Source: an uncultured Porphyromonadaceae bacterium
Lineage (GTDB): Bacteria > Bacteroidota > Bacteroidia > Bacteroidales > Paludibacteraceae
Reading direction: 5' to 3'
NCBI GenBank assembly: GCA_937898265.1
Contig: CALEJM010000084.1
Coordinates: forward strand, 1-6,082
DNA length: 6,082 bases
The stretch's first letter is position 1. Each line of letters starts with the position of its first letter. Under the pieces are notes generated by a model, which did no database searches, was not told the origin of the DNA, and worked only from the letters and a program-made list of their open reading frames with translations. Both the position numbers and the translations under genes were made by a program. Below, in pieces: positions 1 to 4,956 of this stretch.

Positions 1-1
1 G

Positions 2-154
2 AAGAAGGTTATGGAGCGTGAGAACATCGAGATTCTCTGGGAAACCCAGACCGTCGGACTCTTCGGCGAAGATGGTGTAGAGGGTTTCGCTGCAGTGTGC
101 CTTGGAGAGGATGAAGCGGTCTCTGTCCTCCCACTTGGGATTGGTGATGTCGTA
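2..154 (-). pseudogene. Transketolase N-terminal domain fragment, broken at a chimeric joint
   Basis: Read on the minus strand, the frame gives Y-D-I-T followed by NPKWEDRDRFILSKAHC and then SETLYTIFAEESDG. The N-P-x-W-x-x-R-D-R-F-x-L-S-K-x-H pattern is the hallmark of the transketolase thiamine-diphosphate domain, whose histidine lies near the cofactor. The usual ~50-60 residues before this motif are missing. Upstream in the same frame (rising plus coordinates) only a few residues follow before a TAG at 178-176, with no start codon. The fragment also runs off the left edge of the window, so about 50 residues are visible. Transketolase transfers two-carbon ketol units in the pentose phosphate pathway, but this piece cannot be functional as it stands. 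The frame is lost at the palindrome at 149-158, where an Omp85 gene begins on the other strand. The split two-subunit type of transketolase is possible, but the fragment is too short to say. The family call rests on the motif alone. Confidence 0.72.
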
Positions 155-158
155 CGAC
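149..158. other. Palindrome at the transketolase/Omp85 joint
   Basis: GTCGTACGAC is a perfect 10-bp palindrome. It supplies Tyr-Asp codons (TAC GAC) to both neighbours: the Y-D of the transketolase fragment on the minus strand, and the Y-D of the Omp85 SYDSRD strand motif on the plus strand. Coding signal is minus-strand to its left and plus-strand to its right, and each frame meets a stop soon after crossing it (plus-frame TAG at 78-80, minus-frame TAG at 178-176). This is what a joint formed by pairing at a short inverted repeat looks like. Whether it exists in the genome or arose in amplification or assembly cannot be told from sequence. Confidence 0.65.
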
Positions 159-671
159 TCGCGCGACCAAGTGAACTACACGCATCAAGGCATGTTCTTC
201 AAAAGCGGGATGTTGTATTACGAACCAACGCTTGGCAGCACCTATCGGATGGGAACCGTCAACCTCGATTGGCGACATTTCATCCCCATCTATAAAGAGT
301 TCGGCTTTGCCTACCAGTTCTATGGCAACGCGGTGTTCGGCAAAGAGAAACCATTTCAAATGCTGTCGACCACAGGCGGCATGGACCAATCGAGAGGCAT
401 TCGCAGCGGATTCTGGCGCGACGACGTCTCGCTGATGCTCCAGGCGGAATTTCGCATTCCCATCTGGCGCTTCCTGAAAGCGGCAGTCTTTGGCTCTGTT
501 GCCGACGTCTACAACCTCCAAGACTGGCATTGGAGTGTGCCGAAAACAGCCTACGGAGCTGGACTCCGTGTGGCTATCAACAAAGCTAAAGTCAACGTCC
601 GCTTCGATGTGGCACGACAAACCTACCTCCATTCGTGGAGCTACTATTTTACTATGCGTGAAGCTTTTTAG
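150..671 (+). CDS. Omp85/BamA-TamA family outer-membrane beta barrel, C-terminal part
   Basis: About 173 residues of a surface-antigen (Omp85 superfamily) barrel are present. Visible marks are a YDSRDQ strand early in the barrel (Y at 153), the glycine and aromatic alternation of amphipathic strands, and GG-MDQSRGIRSGFWRD at about 378-425. The last resembles the conserved loop-6 RG motif (VRGF in BamA, RGY in many Bacteroidota homologues) that plugs the barrel. E-F-R-I-P-I-W then matches the usual E-x-R-x-P-x-W strand after it. The protein ends in phenylalanine (REAF), the classic C-terminal signature of barrels inserted by the BAM machinery. The signal peptide, any POTRA domains and the first barrel strands are missing because of the joint at 149-158. 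An ATG at 102 is in frame but translates antisense transketolase sequence and is not a credible start. BamA, TamA and other Omp85 members cannot be separated from this half; a generic family member is more likely than the essential BamA. rsgA starts 3 nt after the stop. Confidence 0.8.
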   Translation, partial: SYDSRDQVNYTHQGMFFKSGMLYYEPTLGSTYRMGTVNLDWRHFIPIYKEFGFAYQFYGNAVFGKEKPFQMLSTTGGMDQSRGIRSGFWRDDVSLMLQAEFRIPIWRFLKAAVFGSVADVYNLQDWHWSVPKTAYGAGLRVAINKAKVNVRFDVARQTYLHSWSYYFTMREAF

Positions 672-674
672 ACT

Positions 675-1589
675 ATGACAGGATTAGTGGTAAAAAATAC
701 AGGCAGCGACTATCTGGTTCTCTCCGACTCAGACCGCTCGCTCCATCTCTGCAAGGCCAAAGGTAATTTCCGTATCAAAGGCATCAAAAGCACCAATCCT
801 ATTGCCATCGGCGATAGGGTAGAGTTTGGTGCGGAAGGTTTTATCACCAAACTTCAAGACCGCAAGAACTACCTGGTGCGCAAACCGACCAACCTCTCCA
901 AACAGCTTCACATCCTCGCAGCCAATATCGATCAGGCACTCCTTTTCGTGACCATCAAATATCCCGAAACCGACATCACCTTTATCGACCGTTTCCTCGC
1001 CTCGGCCGAGGCATATAACGTGCCGGCAAAACTGGTGTTCAACAAGATAGACCTCCTCGACGATGACGATAAAGCCTACCTTGAGGCAATGATGTATCTC
1101 TATCGCTCCATAGGCTACGAGTGCTTGCCGATGTCGGCAAAAGAACATCTTGGTGTAGACACGCTGAAGCAGTGGTGCGAAGGAAAAATCTCATTGCTCT
1201 CGGGCAACTCTGGTGTTGGTAAGTCAACCCTCATCAATACGCTGATTCCTGATGCCAAGGCTCAGGTGGGCAACATCTCGCAATCGCACCTGAAGGGTAT
1301 GCATACCACCACGTTCTCCGAGATGTATATCGGTGAGAACGATATGTATCTGATTGACACGCCGGGCATCAAGGGATTCGGCACCGTCGACTTCAAGGAA
1401 GAGGAGGTGGCACACTATTTCCCCGAGATATTCAAAATCTCTGCCGATTGTAAATATGGCAACTGCACCCATCGTCACGAGCCTGATTGTGCTGTCTTGA
1501 AGGCACTGGAGGAGCATCGGATTGCCCAATCACGCTACAATAGCTATTTGTCAATTATCGAGGATGCCTCAGAAAAAAAATACCGATAA
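675..1589 (+). CDS. rsgA: Ribosome small-subunit-dependent GTPase A (RsgA)
   Basis: RsgA (formerly YjeQ/EngC) is a cytosolic GTPase that checks late maturation of the 30S subunit and releases assembly factors on GTP hydrolysis. The 304-residue product has the family length and the diagnostic circularly permuted G-motif order. An OB-fold spans about residues 1-70. It is followed by G4 NKID at 123-126, G5 SAK at 154-156, G1/P-loop GNSGVGKST at 177-185, G2 threonines at 211-213 and G3 DTPG at 228-231. The C-terminal zinc site is complete with the expected spacing C259-x4-C264-x-H266-x5-C272, then a helical tail. The ATG at 675 follows the Omp85 stop by 3 nt, and the next gene starts 1 nt after this stop, so the cluster is probably co-transcribed with coupled translation. 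No Shine-Dalgarno is seen, as is usual in Bacteroidota. The gene ends with an A8 run (1573-1580) coding Lys-Lys. All key residues are intact. Confidence 0.96.
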   Translation: MTGLVVKNTGSDYLVLSDSDRSLHLCKAKGNFRIKGIKSTNPIAIGDRVEFGAEGFITKLQDRKNYLVRKPTNLSKQLHILAANIDQALLFVTIKYPETDITFIDRFLASAEAYNVPAKLVFNKIDLLDDDDKAYLEAMMYLYRSIGYECLPMSAKEHLGVDTLKQWCEGKISLLSGNSGVGKSTLINTLIPDAKAQVGNISQSHLKGMHTTTFSEMYIGENDMYLIDTPGIKGFGTVDFKEEEVAHYFPEIFKISADCKYGNCTHRHEPDCAVLKALEEHRIAQSRYNSYLSIIEDASEKKYR

Positions 1590-1590
1590 A

Positions 1591-2673
1591 ATGATGAAAC
1601 GCATTGCCTTTATCATAGGTTGTCTTTGGTTGGGAACAATCACGCTCGCGGCGCAGAAATTTCTCTACGACGTAGATTTTGTGGCGTTCTTCGACAATAG
1701 AGAATATCAGCAACCTCTGCAAACGCCACAGACTATTTTCGGAACTCGTCTCTCGCCAGAACTTGGTGTGGGCTTCCAAGATAATCTTGGCGGAAAGCAC
1801 CGTTTGATTGCAGGCGTCCATTATATCCAGCCGATTGGCAGTAATTGGCGAGAAGCGTCATTTATTCCTACGGTATTCTATAATTACGACTACAAAGGCT
1901 TCCGTTTTTTCATGGGCGCGATTCCTTACAAACATCGTATCGAGACGCTGCCCGATTATCTGATGTACGACTCCATCGCCTACTTTCATCCCAACATCCA
2001 AGGCGCGTTGTTGCAATACGCCTCCGACCATGGTTTCGTGGAATTGATGTGCGACTGGCGCGGACGTCAAACTCCGGAGCGTCGAGAGATGTTTCGACTC
2101 GTGTTGAACGGTCGCTACCACTATAAAGGTCTGTTTACCTATTTCGTGGGTGGTAATGCCCAGATGAACCATAAGGCAAACTATGCTGCTCCAACGGAAC
2201 GCGAGGGTGTTTGCGACGATATCCTCTTGTCGCCATACGTCGGCACCGATTTCTCGCAGCCAACTCCGTTCGACTCACTCGCTTTGCGCGTCTCCTATAT
2301 TGCTGGTATGCAGCGCTATCGCATGGCTCAGCAACAAGCTATCACCCAAGGCGTGTATGTGGAGACATTCCTCCGTTGGCGTTTCTTGGGTGCACGCAAT
2401 ACCTTCTATTATGGCAAGGACATGATGCCATATTACAATGTCTTCGGTGCCGACCTCAACCAAGGCGATCCTTTCTTCCAAGCCCGTTGGTACAACCGTA
2501 CCGACTTGTTTGCCTATATCGTCAGGCGAAGTTTTGTGAATGTCTATTTCTCTTGGAACTTCCACAAAGTGCCTGGCGCAAAATTGCAGCATCAGCAGCA
2601 GCTGATAGCCACCTTCTCTTTGGGCGGCATCAAGAAAAAAGATACCAAACTGCGAGGCGTGTTCGATAAATGA
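1591..2673 (+). CDS. Uncharacterised exported protein, probable outer-membrane beta barrel
   Basis: No named family is recognised. The 360-residue product opens with a clear Sec signal peptide: MMKR, a hydrophobic core (IAFIIGCLWLGTITL) and an AAQ cleavage region near residue 21. There is no lipobox, so it should not be a lipoprotein. The mature part lacks hydrophobic helices and is rich in alternating aromatic and polar residues with short turns, for example RLIAGVHYIQPIG, FIPTVFYNYDYKGFRFFMG and NVYFSWNFHKV, as expected of outer-membrane strands. The predicted last strand is followed by a basic tail (GGIKKKDTKLRGVFDK), not the usual terminal aromatic. The frame is open upstream to 1522 inside rsgA, but the signal peptide fixes the start at ATG 1591 (or the adjacent ATG 1594), one base after the rsgA stop. 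Its stop overlaps the kinase start in ATGA. That coupling suggests the two act in the same envelope function. Role unknown; porin-like or structural barrel is an inference. Confidence 0.8.
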   Translation: MMKRIAFIIGCLWLGTITLAAQKFLYDVDFVAFFDNREYQQPLQTPQTIFGTRLSPELGVGFQDNLGGKHRLIAGVHYIQPIGSNWREASFIPTVFYNYDYKGFRFFMGAIPYKHRIETLPDYLMYDSIAYFHPNIQGALLQYASDHGFVELMCDWRGRQTPERREMFRLVLNGRYHYKGLFTYFVGGNAQMNHKANYAAPTEREGVCDDILLSPYVGTDFSQPTPFDSLALRVSYIAGMQRYRMAQQQAITQGVYVETFLRWRFLGARNTFYYGKDMMPYYNVFGADLNQGDPFFQARWYNRTDLFAYIVRRSFVNVYFSWNFHKVPGAKLQHQQQLIATFSLGGIKKKDTKLRGVFDK

Positions 2674-3824
2674 TGAAAATCAATTCAAGATATCTGTTGG
2701 TGGCAGCAACAATCGTGATTGTTGTGGCTTCGTTGTTGTATACCAACCACCTCGTAGATGTCCTGAAACAAGAAGAACGTCAGAAAGTTGAACATTGGGC
2801 AAGGGCAACCATGCTGATGGTCGACATTGAGACCGAAGACAGGTCGTTCGACCTCGTGTGGTCGCTGATTGAAAACAACGAGAACATCCCCGTCTTGATT
2901 ACCAACGAACAGGGCGATGTGCTTGCTGCCCGAAACTTTGACGAGAGGCGATTCTCCGTACTGATGTCGGATTCGGTTGCCTTGAACAAAATGATAGAAA
3001 AATTGGCCGACAAACACCAACCCCTCAAGATTGATGTTGGCGAAGGCGGTATACAATATATATATTATGACGATTCCATCCTGCTGAAGAAACTGAGCAT
3101 CTTCCCGTATGCCTTGTGGAGCGTGATTGCCGTCGTGTTGATTTTCGCCGTCTTTGCCTTCACGGCAGAGAGTAGGGCAGAGCAGAATCGTGTCTGGGCT
3201 GGCTTGTCTAAAGAGACGGCTCATCAGTTGGGCACGCCGATATCGTCGTTGATGGCTTTGAAAGAGATACTTAAAGAGCAGTATGCCGACGATGAGGTGG
3301 TTGTTGAGGTAGAGAAAGATGTAGAACGTCTCAACACCATTGCCGAGCGTTTCTCAAAGATTGGCTCCAAGCCAGTGTTGGAAAAGACGCAGTTGGAACC
3401 AGTTCTCACAAGGGCTGTCGAATATATGCGTCGCAGAACATCGAGCAAGGTGGCATACACTATCAACTGTTCGCAAGAGGTGGTGGCTTTGGTCAACGTG
3501 CCGCTGTTTGAGTGGGTGATAGAAAATCTCTGCAAAAATGCCGTTGACGCCATGGAAGGGGAGGGAGCCATCGCACTCACTGCCGACGTGGCGAAAAACG
3601 AAATGATATTCATCGATATTGCCGACACAGGCAAGGGCATTGACCGTAAAAACTTCCGCGATGTCTTCAAACCGGGTTACACCACCAAAAAGCGCGGCTG
3701 GGGACTCGGACTCTCGCTCGCCAAGCGGATTGTAGAGGAATATCATGGCGGAAAAATCTATGTGAAAACATCGGAAATAGGCAAAGGAACGACTTTCAGA
3801 ATCGTCCTTCGTCACCCCTTTTGA
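2670..3824 (+). CDS. Membrane sensor histidine kinase, no HAMP domain, no adjacent regulator
   Basis: This is a 384-residue inner-membrane kinase that should autophosphorylate on histidine in response to an envelope signal. The predicted order is TM1 at about 8-24, a ~118-residue periplasmic sensor region, TM2 at about 145-165, and only ~20 residues to the dimerisation helix. That leaves no room for a HAMP linker. The phospho-acceptor is H185 in KETAHQLGTPISSL. The ATPase domain is complete: N-box ENLCKNAVDAM at 285-295 (N286, N290), G1 DTGKG at 319-323, F-box around F333 in FKPGYTTKK, and G2 GWGLGLSLAKRI at 343-354. A receiver or DNA-binding domain is absent, and no response-regulator gene lies nearby, so its partner must be encoded elsewhere. 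The start ATG at 2670 overlaps the upstream stop by 4 nt (ATGA), implying translational coupling to the exported protein. An alternative start is the next codon, ATG 2673. Signal and target are unknown. Confidence 0.93.
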   Translation: MMKINSRYLLVAATIVIVVASLLYTNHLVDVLKQEERQKVEHWARATMLMVDIETEDRSFDLVWSLIENNENIPVLITNEQGDVLAARNFDERRFSVLMSDSVALNKMIEKLADKHQPLKIDVGEGGIQYIYYDDSILLKKLSIFPYALWSVIAVVLIFAVFAFTAESRAEQNRVWAGLSKETAHQLGTPISSLMALKEILKEQYADDEVVVEVEKDVERLNTIAERFSKIGSKPVLEKTQLEPVLTRAVEYMRRRTSSKVAYTINCSQEVVALVNVPLFEWVIENLCKNAVDAMEGEGAIALTADVAKNEMIFIDIADTGKGIDRKNFRDVFKPGYTTKKRGWGLGLSLAKRIVEEYHGGKIYVKTSEIGKGTTFRIVLRHPF

Positions 3825-3899
3825 ACCAGTAAAAATACCAACTTTGAAAATCAACAATATAATAAGTGATTCAATAGCGGTTTTTTCTGAAAAAAAACG

Positions 3900-3907
3900 T
3901 ATCTTTG
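3900..3907 (+). promoter_or_regulatory. Bacteroidota -7 promoter box for the yceD-rpmF unit
   Basis: TATCTTTG fits the TAnnTTTG -7 consensus of the primary sigma factor in Bacteroidota. It sits in the 108-nt gap after the kinase gene, behind an A/T-rich stretch. A matching TTTG at the usual ~19-21 nt upstream is not visible; only a T6 run at 3881-3886 is near, at a shorter distance. Transcription would start around 3911-3916, which bears on the start codon of the next gene. No terminator hairpin for the upstream kinase cluster is apparent in this gap, so read-through is possible. Confidence 0.68.
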
Positions 3908-3932
3908 CACCGCTTTTTTGCATATAAAGCAA

Positions 3933-4448
3933 GTGGAGAATAACGATACTTACATATTGCCAATTAAGAAGTTACCTCATGGGACTCATGCGTTTAATTA
4001 TGTCTTAGGACATGATTTTTTCGCTGATTTGGACCAAAATGAGATACTAAATGGTGATGTAAACGTGGTCGTTTCCGTCAAAAAATCGCAACAAAACATC
4101 GCTTTGTCCATCTCTGGCGAGGGAAAAGTGGTTGTAACTTGCGACAGATGTCTTGACGAAATGACCCTTCCTGTTGAGATGGAAGACAGCTTTACAGTTA
4201 TCTTTGGCGAAGAATATGCAGAAGATGGCGACAACGTAGTTGTGGTGCCAGAGCAAGACGGCGAATTTGACGTCTCATGGTTGATTTATGAAACCATCGT
4301 GCTTGCTCTTCCGTTCAACCACATGCATGCCGAAGGAGAGTGCAATCCAGAGATGGAGAGCGTGATTGAAAAATACACTCCTGGGGCAGAACCACAAGAA
4401 GAAATCTCAAGCGACCCACGTTGGGACGCTCTAAAACAAATGAAATAA
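3933..4448 (+). CDS. YceD/DUF177 family protein, rRNA/ribosome-associated
   Basis: The product is an acidic 171-residue protein of the DUF177 (YceD) family, which is almost always encoded just before rpmF and is linked to 23S rRNA accumulation in bacteria and plastids. The order of conserved parts fits: an N-terminal YILPIKKLPHGTH strand, a central CDRC pair (TCDRCLDEM), the acidic FGEEYAEDGD segment, WLIYETIVLALP, the GEC cysteine, and a terminal DPRWDALKQMK typical of Bacteroidota members. There is no ATG near the N-terminus. In-frame candidates are TTG 3918 and GTG 3933. GTG 3933 is preferred because it leaves a ~20-nt leader from the predicted transcription start, and because homologues as I recall them begin a few residues before the (D/S)-x-Y-x-(I/L)-P-(I/L) motif. 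TTG 3918 would lie almost at the transcript end. rpmF follows after 19 nt. The molecular role is inferred from the family and neighbour. Confidence 0.87.
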   Translation: MENNDTYILPIKKLPHGTHAFNYVLGHDFFADLDQNEILNGDVNVVVSVKKSQQNIALSISGEGKVVVTCDRCLDEMTLPVEMEDSFTVIFGEEYAEDGDNVVVVPEQDGEFDVSWLIYETIVLALPFNHMHAEGECNPEMESVIEKYTPGAEPQEEISSDPRWDALKQMK

Positions 4449-4467
4449 TAAATTAAAGCATTGTAAT

Positions 4468-4653
4468 ATGGCACATCCTAAGCGAAAACACTCAAACACC
4501 AGAACAGCAAAACGTCGTACTCATGACAAAGCTGTTGCTCCAACCTTGGCTAAATGCTCAAACTGCGGAGCTTTCCACATCTATCACACCGTATGTCCAG
4601 AGTGTGGCTACTATCGTGGTAAATTGGTTATTGCTGAGAAACAAGAAGCATAA
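4468..4653 (+). CDS. rpmF: 50S ribosomal protein L32
   Basis: L32 is a small protein of the large ribosomal subunit. The 61-residue product has the canonical start MAHPKRKHSNTRTAKRR (basic, rRNA-binding) and a zinc ribbon of the four-cysteine type: C30-x2-C33 in KCSNCG and C43-x2-C46 in CPECG. The tail GYYRGKLVIA is also typical. This is the C+ form, so no zinc-independent paralogue is implied. It is co-transcribed with the upstream YceD/DUF177 gene (19-nt gap) and followed 33 nt later by an intrinsic terminator. The fatty-acid and phospholipid genes often found next (plsX, fabH) are not in this transcript. Confidence 0.97.
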   Translation: MAHPKRKHSNTRTAKRRTHDKAVAPTLAKCSNCGAFHIYHTVCPECGYYRGKLVIAEKQEA

Positions 4654-4686
4654 CACACTTTTGTTGCTTCGGCAAAGCTAAGCAAT

Positions 4687-4730
4687 AAAACCATCGGGTT
4701 GTTCTAAACAATTCGATGGTTTTTGTTTTT
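4687..4730 (+). terminator. Intrinsic terminator after rpmF
   Basis: AAAACCATCG at 4687-4696 pairs perfectly with CGATGGTTTT at 4714-4723. The stem continues inward through two G-U pairs and five further A-T/G-C pairs to a 3-nt loop at 4704-4706, giving about 17 pairs. A T-rich tract (TTTTTGTTTTT, 4720-4730) overlaps and follows the right arm. A smaller inverted repeat (TTGCTT 4664-4669 with AAGCAA 4680-4685) lies just before it and may pause RNA polymerase or protect the 3' end. This ends the yceD-rpmF transcript. Confidence 0.88.
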
Positions 4731-4768
4731 ATGTAGATGATGTGAAACGGGAGCAGAGGAGGGGCGTA

Positions 4769-4803
4769 CAAAAACAAAAAGAGAGTCTCGCAAGACTCTC
4801 TTT
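4769..4803 (-). terminator. Intrinsic terminator after tRNA-Asn
   Basis: On the minus strand GAGAGTCT (4800-4793) and AGACTCTC (4788-4781) form an 8-bp stem with a 4-nt TGCG loop, extended by flanking A-T pairs. The run TTTTTGTTTTTG (4780-4769) follows. It begins within a few bases of the tRNA 3' end, so it terminates the tRNA transcript. The flanking A and T runs mean it could work weakly in the opposite direction too. Confidence 0.86.
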
Positions 4804-4805
4804 CG

Positions 4806-4879
4806 CTCTCCCTCTTGGACTTGAACCAAGGACCCTCTGATTAACAGTCAGATGCTCTAACCAACTGAGCTAAGGAAGA
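4806..4879 (-). tRNA. tRNA-Asn (anticodon GUU)
   Basis: The 74-nt minus-strand sequence folds as a full cloverleaf. The acceptor arms are TCTTCCT and AGGGAGA, with one G-U pair and discriminator G. T8-A9 are followed by the D arm GCTC-AGTTGGTTA-GAGC. The anticodon stem is TCTGA/TCAGA around the loop CTGTTAA, so the anticodon is GTT (asparagine). The T arm is CTTGG-TTCAAGT-CCAAG. The 3' CCA is not encoded (CGA follows the discriminator), so it must be added by the CCA-adding enzyme. It decodes AAC and AAU. A consensus promoter lies about 30 nt upstream and a terminator just downstream, so it can be transcribed on its own. Confidence 0.97.
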
Positions 4880-4907
4880 ATGTTTTTTGGTCTTTCAAAA
4901 CCGAGTG

Positions 4908-4939
4908 CAAAGGTACGACTTATTTGCGACCTGACCAAA
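4908..4939 (-). promoter_or_regulatory. Bacteroidota promoter driving tRNA-Asn
   Basis: On the minus strand TTTG (4939-4936) is followed after exactly 20 nt by TACCTTTG (4915-4908). This matches the TTTG-N19-21-TAnnTTTG promoter of Bacteroidota closely. The predicted transcription start is near 4900, about 20 nt before the mature tRNA 5' end at 4879. The -33 element lies only ~18 nt past the uvrA stop codon (4957-4959). No terminator hairpin is seen between uvrA and this promoter, so some uvrA transcripts may read into the tRNA. Confidence 0.85.
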
Positions 4940-4956
4940 CTATTTTGCCAAAATTT

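Noticed and set aside
102..149. ATG at 102 as the start of the Omp85 gene
   Set aside because: The residues from 102 to about 149 are the complement of transketolase codons, carry no signal peptide, and a stop lies just upstream at 78-80.
11..295. Plus-strand 94-codon open frame at the left end
   Set aside because: It is antisense to the transketolase fragment for its first half and out of frame with the Omp85 gene for the rest; no recognisable protein.
9..632. Long minus-strand open frame of 207 codons opposite the Omp85 gene
   Set aside because: It is histidine/arginine-rich, typical of an antisense shadow, spans the joint at 149-158, and matches no family; the plus-strand Omp85 and the other minus frame at 2-154 explain the sequence.
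3052..3070. TA-rich run inside the kinase gene
   Set aside because: It is explained by codons for Ile-Gln-Tyr-Ile-Tyr-Tyr in the sensor region; too short to be a repeat of note.
3881..3898. T6C / GA-run inverted repeat before the yceD promoter, as a kinase terminator
   Set aside because: The arms are nearly all A-T with a 1-3 nt loop and no following T tract in the right place; more likely an A/T-rich promoter-upstream stretch.
3354..3932. 192-codon minus-strand frame under the kinase gene and promoter gap
   Set aside because: It is opposite strong kinase motifs, covers the yceD promoter on the other strand and has no recognisable domains.
4806..4879. tRNA-Asn as an integration site for a mobile element
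   Set aside because: No integrase gene, repeated tRNA 3' end or other mobile signature is present in the window.
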